From an uncultured Ilyobacter sp. (lineage in GTDB: Bacteria > Fusobacteriota > Fusobacteriia > Fusobacteriales > Fusobacteriaceae): a stretch of 64,000 bases of DNA. The notes below the pieces were generated by a model. The model was not told where the DNA came from and made no database searches. It saw nothing but the letters and a program-made list of their open reading frames with translations. The number at the start of each line of letters is the position of its first letter. Within the stretch, counting starts at the first letter, position 1. The position numbers were made by a program, and so were the translations under genes. The DNA is taken from NCBI RefSeq assembly GCF_963668515.1, contig NZ_OY764864.1, forward strand, positions 1,240,001-1,304,000, in the 5' to 3' direction. Below are positions 51,865-58,751 of this stretch, one piece after another.

Positions 51865-51893
51865 TTGACATTTTTTTCACTTAGATGTATCAT
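51865..51893 (+). promoter_or_regulatory. Predicted promoter of adhE
   Basis: TTGACA and TATCAT with 17-base spacing, about 75 bases before the adhE start. I found no clear Rex-type TTGTTAA/TTAACAA palindrome. Confidence 0.8.
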
Positions 51894-51968
51894 CTAGTTA
51901 AGATCGGTGCAATAATTTTTTCACAAACTAAATAACAAATAAAATTATATTTTATAAAGGGGGATATT

Positions 51969-54614
51969 ATGACAATCGAACAAACTATTCAAAATGTAAG
52001 ATTAGCTCAAAAACAATACTCAACTTTTACTCAGGAGCAGGTGGACAAAGTTTTTAGAGAAGCTTCATTAGCTGCCAATGCTTCAAGAATCAAACTTGCT
52101 AAAATGGCTTTTGAAGAAACTGGAATGGGAATAGTGGAGGATAAGGTTATAAAAAACCACTTCGCATCTGAATATATCTACAACCAATATAAAGACGTTA
52201 AAACTTGCGGAATAATAGAAAAAGATGCTTCTTACGGAATAACTAAAATAGCTGAGCCTATCGGGGTAATCGCAGGAATCGTTCCTACTACAAACCCTAC
52301 TTCTACAGCTATATTTAAGGCTCTTATCGCCTTAAAAACTAGAAATGCTATCATTTTTTCTCCACATCCAAGAGCAAAAAAAGCAACTATTGAAGCTGCT
52401 AGAATAATAAGAGATGCCGCTGTAAAGGCTGGGGCTCCAGAAAATATCGTAGGATGGATAGAAGAGCCTTCTATCGAAGCTTCAAACACACTTATGAGAT
52501 CTGCAGACCTTATCCTTGCAACAGGTGGACCTGGAATGGTAAAAGCGGCTTATTCTTCTGGAGTACCGGCTATAGGGGTCGGAGCAGGAAATACTCCTGT
52601 AGTCATTGACGATACTGCTCATATCAAAATGGCTGTAAACTCAATACTTCTTTCTAAGACTTTTGACAACGGAGTAATCTGTGCATCTGAGCAATCTGTA
52701 ATCACAACAGAAAATATTTATGAAGAAGTAAAAAAAGAATTAGCAGACAGAGGAGCATACATCCTAAAGGGAGACGAGATTGCTAAAGTAGGAAAAACGA
52801 TAGTAATCGACGGTCACCTAAACGGTGACATAGTAGGACAGTCTGCATATAAAATTGCAAAGATGGCAGGAGTCGACGTTCCTGAAAATGCAAAAGTACT
52901 TGTAGGAGAAGTGGAATCAGTAGAATTAGAAGAACCATTCTCTCATGAAAAGCTTTCTCCGGTATTAGCTCTTTACAAAACAAAATCATTCGATGAGTCA
53001 CTTCAGAAAGCTGACAGACTAATTGAATTAGGAGGAATGGGACACACTTCTGTTCTTTATATCGATGAATTAGACGGAGTCGATAAAATAGCTAAATTCG
53101 CAAAAACAATGAAAACTGGAAGAACTCTTATAAACATGCCTGCAGCTCAAGGTGCTATCGGAGATGTATTCAACTTTAAACTAGCTCCATCTCTTACACT
53201 TGGTTGCGGAAGCTGGGGAGGAAATGCAGTTTCTGAAAATGTAGGGGTTAAGCACCTTATCAACATAAAAACTGTAGCTGAAAGGAGAGAAAATATGCTT
53301 TGGTTTAGAGTTCCTGAGAAAGTTTACTTTAAATACGGTTCTCTTCCTGTTGCTTTAAATGAGCTTCAAGGAAAGAAAAAAGCTGTCATCGTTACAGATT
53401 CAGTTCTTGCTTCACTTGGATATACAGATCACATCACAAAGGTTTTAGAAGATATCGGTGTAGACTTTAGAATATTCTCTGATGTACAGGCTGACCCTAC
53501 TCTATCTACAGTAAAAAAAGGTGCTGAGATGATGCAAAGTTATCAACCTGACGTAATCATCGCCCTTGGTGGAGGTTCTCCTATGGACGCCGCTAAAATA
53601 ATGTGGGTAATGTATGAGCACCCTGAAGTAGATTTCCAAGATCTTGCTATGACATTTATGGATATCAGAAAAAGAATAGTACAGTTCCCTAAAATGGGTG
53701 GAAAGGCTGAGTTCTGGGCAGTAACTACATCTGCAGGTACTGGTTCTGAAGTTACTCCTTTTGCTGTAATCACAGACGATAAGACGGGAACCAAGTATCC
53801 ATTAGCTGACTATGAGCTTACTCCTGACGTGGCTGTTGTTGATCCACAATTAATGCTTTCTATGCCTGCAGGTCTTACTGCGGCATCAGGTATAGACGTT
53901 ATGACACATGCTGTAGAGGCATATGCTTCTATCCTTGCATCTGACTTCACAAACCCTCTGGCCTTAGAAGCTATGAGACTTACATTAAAATATCTTCCTG
54001 AATCAGTAAAAGGTGGAGCAAAAGCTAAAAAAGCTAAAGAAAAAATGGCAAATGCATCTTGTGCAGCTGGTATGGCATTCTCAAATGCGTTCCTCGGTGT
54101 GTGTCACTCAATGGCTCACAAACTCGGTGCTGCATTCCACCTTCCTCACGGAACTGCAAATGCACTTTTATTAGATGAAGTAATCAGATTTAACGCTACT
54201 GATAAACCTCTTAAAATGGCAGGTTTCGCACAATATAAATATCCAAATGCTAAGAGCAGATATGCAAAAGCTGCTGACTACTTAGGTCTTACAAAAGGAA
54301 ATGAAACTCCTGAAGAGAAAACTAAACTTCTAAGAGCGGCTATAAGAAAACTTAAAGAAGAGATCGGTATCAAGGCTACTATAGCTGACTACGGAATCTC
54401 TGAAGAAGAATTCTTAGGGAAACTTGATCAAATGGTTGAAGATGCTTTTGATGACCAGTGTACAGGGGCAAACCCTAGATACCCTCTTATGACAGAACTT
54501 AAAGAGATGTACCTAAGAGCTTACTATGGTGTTGAAAAATTCAACGAAATAAAAAGCCTTAAAGTTGCCAAAGAAAAATCTAAAGAAAAGGCGCAGGAAA
54601 AAAAGGCTCAATAA
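51969..54614 (+). CDS. adhE: Bifunctional acetaldehyde-CoA/alcohol dehydrogenase AdhE
   Basis: Converts acetyl-CoA to ethanol in two NADH-dependent steps, forming spirosomes in known members. The 881-residue protein has an aldehyde dehydrogenase half (about 1-440, catalytic Cys in DNGVICASEQS) and an iron-type alcohol dehydrogenase half (about 455-865: GGGSPMDAAK, GIDVMTHAVEAY, GVCHSMAHKLGAAF and FHLPHGTANA). All metal histidines are present, unlike the relative at 15.8 kb. Its strong AAAGGGGG site and codon use suggest high expression. It has a Lys/Ala/Glu-rich C-terminal tail. Confidence 0.98.
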   Translation: MTIEQTIQNVRLAQKQYSTFTQEQVDKVFREASLAANASRIKLAKMAFEETGMGIVEDKVIKNHFASEYIYNQYKDVKTCGIIEKDASYGITKIAEPIGVIAGIVPTTNPTSTAIFKALIALKTRNAIIFSPHPRAKKATIEAARIIRDAAVKAGAPENIVGWIEEPSIEASNTLMRSADLILATGGPGMVKAAYSSGVPAIGVGAGNTPVVIDDTAHIKMAVNSILLSKTFDNGVICASEQSVITTENIYEEVKKELADRGAYILKGDEIAKVGKTIVIDGHLNGDIVGQSAYKIAKMAGVDVPENAKVLVGEVESVELEEPFSHEKLSPVLALYKTKSFDESLQKADRLIELGGMGHTSVLYIDELDGVDKIAKFAKTMKTGRTLINMPAAQGAIGDVFNFKLAPSLTLGCGSWGGNAVSENVGVKHLINIKTVAERRENMLWFRVPEKVYFKYGSLPVALNELQGKKKAVIVTDSVLASLGYTDHITKVLEDIGVDFRIFSDVQADPTLSTVKKGAEMMQSYQPDVIIALGGGSPMDAAKIMWVMYEHPEVDFQDLAMTFMDIRKRIVQFPKMGGKAEFWAVTTSAGTGSEVTPFAVITDDKTGTKYPLADYELTPDVAVVDPQLMLSMPAGLTAASGIDVMTHAVEAYASILASDFTNPLALEAMRLTLKYLPESVKGGAKAKKAKEKMANASCAAGMAFSNAFLGVCHSMAHKLGAAFHLPHGTANALLLDEVIRFNATDKPLKMAGFAQYKYPNAKSRYAKAADYLGLTKGNETPEEKTKLLRAAIRKLKEEIGIKATIADYGISEEEFLGKLDQMVEDAFDDQCTGANPRYPLMTELKEMYLRAYYGVEKFNEIKSLKVAKEKSKEKAQEKKAQ

Positions 54615-54745
54615 TTAATAATTTTCAACAAGGGATTTATTTTAAGAGAATTGTCAGATAAAACCTCACAAGGTACAGAATATGAAATATCCATAAAAGT
54701 TTTATAAATGCTCACTCAAAATATCTGATAATTCCCGTCTGTACC
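54615..54745 (+). other. Untranslated 3' segment of adhE mRNA
   Basis: About 130 bases separate the adhE stop from its terminator. They contain a distant inverted repeat, GGTACAG (near 54670) and CTGTACC (near 54739), which would close a large loop. No gene is seen. Confidence 0.35.
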
Positions 54746-54783
54746 AAAAATCCTCCATTCATAATAGAATGGAGGATTTTTTA
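54746..54783 (+). terminator. Terminator of adhE
   Basis: AAAAATCCTCCATTC and GAATGGAGGATTTTTT arms around a 6-base loop. Confidence 0.95.
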
Positions 54784-54794
54784 TTTATATAAAT

Positions 54795-55240
54795 AACCTA
54801 AGTTGCTACCTTTATTAAATTAAAGTATTGAATTTATAAGAATTCGTTACTTTTCTCTTGAAAGAAAAGTAACCAAAAGTTCAAGCCTGTGAAAAATCAG
54901 CTAAATGCCCTTGGAAATCCAAGAAAAATTCGAAACTCACTTCGTTCAAACAGTCGAATTTATCTAAGGATTCCACTTCGGTCATTCTTAACGCTGATTT
55001 TATCAATGGCAAGGGAAAAGAGATAAAAACCTCTCGCAAAAGAACGCATATATAGTTTGGTTTTAACTCTGTGAAACTCCCTATTTTTCTCTGCGTCCTC
55101 TGTGACCAAAAGCTTTTGTCCTTATTCGTGTTAATTTTCCTATTTTTTATTAGTGTCCATTCGTGACAAAATCTTTTGATTCTGATATTCAGATAAATTC
55201 AGTAATTTATAATAATTTTTTTTAAGTAGCAACTTGGGTT
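54795..55240 (+). repeat. Intergenic modular repeat element, copy F (one 120-bp unit)
   Basis: The shortest full copy (about 446 bp) with near-perfect terminal repeats AACCTAAGTTGCTAC/GTAGCAACTTGGGTT. It has the same left hairpin as C and E. Its central module is related to C but diverged, with paired substitutions in the stem (for example AAAAATTCGA with TCGAATTTAT, where C has AAAAACTCGA with TCGATTTTTT). There is only one 120-bp unit. It lies between converging adhE and threonine deaminase genes. Confidence 0.88.
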
Positions 55241-55255
55241 AAATATTCAATTTTT

Positions 55256-56458
55256 TTAATATATATCATATCCTGCATCTATAAGTTCTCTTTTTATTAT
55301 CTCTCTGTGCTCCATGTCTGCACACTCGATTACAAGATCCATCTCATATTTTCCTATTTCCAGATTTTCCCTGAACATAGATTGATATATCTGAATTATA
55401 TTTGCATTCTGGTTAGTTATTCCCTCCAGAAGGTCCTGAAGAGCACCTGCCCTGTCAGGTATATCTACTCTGAACCTAAATCTTCTCCCCTCTTTTATAA
55501 GGGCTTCATTTAATATTCTTTCCATAAAGTTTACATCTATGTTTCCACCGGAAATTATCGATACTATCTTTTTACCTGTCATCTTCAACTTTCCAGTAAT
55601 TACCGCTGCTAGTGATGCAGCTCCTGCACCTTCAGTTACAACTCTATTTTTTTCTATCAAAAACAATATTGCCTGAGCTATCTCTGATTCAGTAACGGTT
55701 ATTATCTCATCAACATATTTTTTGACCAGACCATAGGTCACCTCTCCCGCCTTTCTAACTGCTATACCGTCAGCAATAGTAGAGTTTGTATTTATCTCAT
55801 GAACATAGCCTTTTTGAAGGGCTGATTTCATTGAAGCAGCATTGGACGCTTCTACTCCAATTACCTTTATATCAGGGTTTATTGATTTTACAGCAACTGC
55901 TATCCCAGCTAAAAGCCCACCTCCTCCTACAGGTACCACGATAGCATCTACATCTTCTAAATCCTCTAAAATCTCTAGTCCTATTGTTCCTTGACCTGCG
56001 ATAACACATTCATCATCAAAGGGGTGTACAAATGTAGCCCCAGTTTCTTTCTGGATCTCACAGGCTTTTTCATAGGCATCATCATATACAGGTCCGTGCA
56101 AAATCACCTCTGCACCATAGCTCCTAGTTGCAGATATTTTAGCAAGAGGAGCATTTTTAGGCATAACTATTGTTGCCTTAATCCCCATATCCTTAGCTCC
56201 TAGCGCCACCCCTTGGGCATGATTGCCCGCAGAAGATGCTATTACACCTTTTGATTTTTCATCTTCAGTAAGATTTGATATTTTATTCAGAGCACCTCTT
56301 ATCTTAAAAGAACCCGTCTTTTGAAGATTTTCTAGCTTAAGATATACCTCATTTCCTGTGATTTCACTTAAAGCCGGACAATCAGCCAAAGCGGTTCTTT
56401 TCACAGAACCCTTTAAAGTATCGTGTGCTTTTTTTATATCTTCTAATACCACTGTCAT
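55256..56458 (-). CDS. ilvA: Threonine ammonia-lyase (threonine deaminase)
   Basis: PLP enzyme of 400 residues that deaminates threonine to 2-oxobutanoate. The Schiff-base Lys is in TGSFKIRGALNKI (about residue 52), SSAGNHAQGVA and the PLP-phosphate loop VPVGGGGLLAG are present. The C-terminal 80 residues form an ACT-like domain. This short form can be biosynthetic or catabolic. The isoleucine-rich leader peptide and terminator upstream argue for control by isoleucine and therefore a biosynthetic role. No other ilv genes lie nearby. Confidence 0.93.
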   Translation of the reverse strand: MTVVLEDIKKAHDTLKGSVKRTALADCPALSEITGNEVYLKLENLQKTGSFKIRGALNKISNLTEDEKSKGVIASSAGNHAQGVALGAKDMGIKATIVMPKNAPLAKISATRSYGAEVILHGPVYDDAYEKACEIQKETGATFVHPFDDECVIAGQGTIGLEILEDLEDVDAIVVPVGGGGLLAGIAVAVKSINPDIKVIGVEASNAASMKSALQKGYVHEINTNSTIADGIAVRKAGEVTYGLVKKYVDEIITVTESEIAQAILFLIEKNRVVTEGAGAASLAAVITGKLKMTGKKIVSIISGGNIDVNFMERILNEALIKEGRRFRFRVDIPDRAGALQDLLEGITNQNANIIQIYQSMFRENLEIGKYEMDLVIECADMEHREIIKRELIDAGYDIY

Positions 56459-56523
56459 AATTCCTACCCCCCATAAGATTATATCAATTAATCTTTTTAG
56501 ATTTAAAAATGAACATTTACAAA

Positions 56524-56557
56524 ATAAAAAGAGCTTAAACCCTCTTGGCTCAAGCTC
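56524..56557 (-). terminator. Attenuator terminator before threonine deaminase
   Basis: On the minus strand, GAGCTTGAGCC and GGTTTAAGCTC pair with a 6-base loop and are followed by TTTTTA. It lies about 70 bases before the ilvA start, downstream of the Ile-rich leader peptide. An identical GAGCTTGAG at 56584-56576 can compete with the 5' arm for pairing with the 3' arm. Confidence 0.85.
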
Positions 56558-56643
56558 AATGTATATCTTACACTCTCAAGCTCAGGCCTCTTTTGGTTTG
56601 TATCAAAATGAGGTCTGAACTACTATGTTAAAAACGCAAATTT

Positions 56644-56718
56644 TTAAACAGTCCACACCTGAGAGCTAATTATTATTATAATATTTTCATAATTTTTCCC
56701 CATAAATCTCATGTTCAT
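56644..56718 (-). CDS. Isoleucine-rich leader peptide of ilvA
   Basis: A 24-codon frame on the minus strand with a GGAG site 8 bases before its ATG and starting about 30 bases after the predicted promoter. The peptide reads MNMRFMGKNYEN, then five consecutive Ile codons (ATT ATA ATA ATA ATT, 56682-56668), then SSQVWTV. The codons right after the Ile run (AGCTCTCAGG) can pair with CCTGAG downstream. A stalled ribosome at Ile codons would therefore change folding before the terminator, which is the classical attenuation design. Confidence 0.75.
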   Translation of the reverse strand: MNMRFMGKNYENIIIIISSQVWTV

Positions 56719-56754
56719 ATCCAATTCTCCAAAAAAATAATTTTATATTAAATT

Positions 56755-56783
56755 ATTGTACATTTATTTGGACCTCTTGTCAA
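56755..56783 (-). promoter_or_regulatory. Predicted promoter of the ilvA leader
   Basis: On the minus strand, TTGACA (56783-56778) and TACAAT (56760-56755) with 17-base spacing. Divergent from the FMN-riboswitch promoter 25 bases away. Confidence 0.85.
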
Positions 56784-56807
56784 CCTGTTTTTAGCCTCTG
56801 ATTGTCT

Positions 56808-56836
56808 TTGACAAAGAATATCAGTGGTGATATAAT
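56808..56836 (+). promoter_or_regulatory. Predicted promoter of the FMN riboswitch transcript
   Basis: TTGACA and TATAAT, both consensus, with 17-base spacing, just before the aptamer. Confidence 0.9.
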
Positions 56837-56853
56837 CAAAATAAAAATATAAC

Positions 56854-57027
56854 GATCTTTAGGGTCGGGGTGTAATTCTCCACCGGCGATACAGTCCGTT
56901 AAGGCTTTTGCCTTGATTCGGTGAAATTCCGAAACCGACGGTTATAGTCTGGATAGGATAGAGATCACAGCATTTTTTGTACAGTGCTGTTTTTAAAATT
57001 ATAAGCCCCTTTTATGGGGATTTTTTA
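56854..57027 (+). promoter_or_regulatory. FMN riboswitch (RFN element) with tandem terminators
   Basis: The RFN core is clear: AGGGTCGGGGTGTAATTCTC, CACCGGCGATACAGTCCG, GGTGAAATTCCGAAACCGAC and GGTTATAGTCTGGAT, closed by GATCT (56854-56858) with AGATC (56962-56966). Two terminator-like hairpins follow: ACAGCA/TGCTGT with T5 (56967-56994) and CCCC/GGGG with T6 (57006-57027). The start codon of the transporter is 17 bases further on. FMN should repress the gene. Confidence 0.96.
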
Positions 57028-57043
57028 TTTACTGGAGGTTTTC

Positions 57044-57991
57044 ATGAATTCTTGTAAAAATAAAGAAATGATAGGTGCTCTATTTATTTGTGGTGCAGCG
57101 GTCTTATGGGGTTTTGACGGGGTAGTCTTGACTCCCAGACTATACACTCTGAGCGTTCCACTGGTAGTGTTTATATTACATCTACTGCCTTTTACAGGAA
57201 TGTCTATTTTATTTGGAAAAGAAGAGATAAAGGTAGCTAAGAAAATACCTGGAAAAGATTTTATTTATTTTTTCCTGATCGCTCTATTCGGAGGTTCTAT
57301 AGGGACTCTAGCCATTGTAAAAGCCCTGTTTTTAGTTAATTTTAAGCATCTTACTGTGGTAACAGTTCTGCAAAAACTTCAACCTGTTTTTGCTATAATT
57401 CTGGCAAGAATTATATTAAAGGAAAAAATAGGAAAAAATTTCCTTCTATGGTCCTCAATCTCATTATTAGCAGGATACTTTCTCACCTTTGAATTTCATG
57501 TTCCTGAAATAACTGATGGAGGAAATATGTTAAAGGCCAGTCTTTTATCCCTCCTTGCGGCGTTTTCCTTTGGAAGTGGTACCGTATTTGGCAAAAGGGT
57601 TTTAGAAAACTCATCTTTTAGAACTGCTCTGTATTTAAGATATGGTTTTACAAGCCTTATAATGTTTTTAATAACTCTTTATACAGGAAGTCTCGGGGGA
57701 ATATCGGCGACTACAAAAACACACTGGATTATTTTTTCTATAATCGGTCTCACTAGCGGAAGTGGTGCAATACTCCTCTACTACAAGGGATTAAATTACA
57801 TAAAGGCAAATGTTGCCACCATGTGTGAACTTTGTTTTCCCATATCTAGTATATTGTTTGACTACATCTTCAATGGAAATATTTTGAGTACTGTTCAATG
57901 GATAAGTGTCTTTGTAATGCTGGTATCTATATATAACATCACACAAAATAACTCCAACAATCAAAATGAGGAAATTTCTCAAAATATATGA
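57044..57991 (+). CDS. impX: EamA/DMT-family transporter, probable riboflavin uptake (ImpX-like)
   Basis: Integral membrane protein of 315 residues with about ten hydrophobic segments in two EamA repeats (GALFICGAAVLWGFDGVVLT at the N terminus, SLLAAFSFGSGTVFGK starting the second repeat). Direct control by an FMN riboswitch predicts riboflavin or a related flavin as substrate. ImpX, a DMT-type protein under RFN control, was predicted in Fusobacterium from such context; the symbol rests on this analogy. Start 57044 follows GGAGG by 5 bases. Confidence 0.8.
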   Translation: MNSCKNKEMIGALFICGAAVLWGFDGVVLTPRLYTLSVPLVVFILHLLPFTGMSILFGKEEIKVAKKIPGKDFIYFFLIALFGGSIGTLAIVKALFLVNFKHLTVVTVLQKLQPVFAIILARIILKEKIGKNFLLWSSISLLAGYFLTFEFHVPEITDGGNMLKASLLSLLAAFSFGSGTVFGKRVLENSSFRTALYLRYGFTSLIMFLITLYTGSLGGISATTKTHWIIFSIIGLTSGSGAILLYYKGLNYIKANVATMCELCFPISSILFDYIFNGNILSTVQWISVFVMLVSIYNITQNNSNNQNEEISQNI

Positions 57992-58017
57992 AAATCTCTC
58001 CCAAGGAGAGATTTTTT
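57992..58017 (+). terminator. Terminator of the flavin transporter gene
   Basis: AAATCTCTCC and GGAGAGATTT arms with a short loop and a long T-run, directly after the stop codon. Confidence 0.92.
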
Positions 58018-58140
58018 TTATAGATTTCATTTGGATTTCAAGATTCCTTAACTTCTGCTGATTATAACCAATCTGTAAAATATTACCTTGAAAAAGCAAA
58101 GAAGTTTCTTTATAATTTAAATAAAACAGGAGGTAAAATT

Positions 58141-58713
58141 ATGATTCATGATTTAATTAAAAACACTAGATCTATTAGAAGTTTTGGAGAAAAACGATTA
58201 ACCAGGGAAGAGATAAAAGAGATAATGGAGTGTGTGAGATTGTCAGCTGCTAGCAGAAACCTCCAGGCAATAAAATATATAACTGTGATCCAAGAGGAAA
58301 GCTTAAAAAAAGTATTTCCCCTCACCCACTGGGCTGGTCTTCTAGAATGGAATCCTTCTGAGTCGGAAAGTCCTTCGGCATACATTCTCATGTGCAGTGA
58401 TAAAAATCTTCCTCTTCCAGAAAAGTCCCTTTACTGCGATATAGGTATCGCTGCTCAAAACATTATGTTAAAAGCTACAGAGATGGGGTATGGTGGCTGT
58501 ATGATCGGAGCCTTTGACAAAAACAAAGTTAAAGAGGCAATGAATATACCAGATGACTACCAGGTAGAGCTTATCGTAGCTCTAGGAGAATCTGCAGAAA
58601 AAATAAAAATTATAGAGGCAAAAGATGGAAACATAAATTATTACCGAGATGAAAATAATATTCACTATGTGCCTAAAAGGCCTTTAAACGAACTTATAAT
58701 TGATGAAAAATAA
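58141..58713 (+). CDS. Nitroreductase family protein
   Basis: FMN-dependent oxidoreductase of 190 residues. The N-terminal NTRSIRSFGEKRLTREEIKE contains the FMN-phosphate-binding Arg motif. The SAASRNLQAIKYI and GYGGCMIGAFDKNKVKEAM stretches are typical. It might reduce quinones, nitro compounds or flavins. The FMN-riboswitch-controlled transporter lies upstream, but a terminator separates them. An AGGAGG site precedes the ATG. Confidence 0.9.
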   Translation: MIHDLIKNTRSIRSFGEKRLTREEIKEIMECVRLSAASRNLQAIKYITVIQEESLKKVFPLTHWAGLLEWNPSESESPSAYILMCSDKNLPLPEKSLYCDIGIAAQNIMLKATEMGYGGCMIGAFDKNKVKEAMNIPDDYQVELIVALGESAEKIKIIEAKDGNINYYRDENNIHYVPKRPLNELIIDEK

Positions 58714-58751
58714 AAATAGAGGGCGACCCAAAAGGGTCTGCCCTCTATTTT
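58713..58751. terminator. Bidirectional terminator
   Basis: AAAATAGAGGGC and GCCCTCTATTTT arms with an inner ACCC/GGGT stem. It ends the nitroreductase and the converging htpG, overlapping the stop codon of the latter. Confidence 0.94.

Noticed and set aside
56459..56720. T-box leader upstream of threonine deaminase
   Set aside because: The T-box core sequence and a specifier-loop layout are missing, whereas a leader peptide with a ribosome site and Ile run is present.
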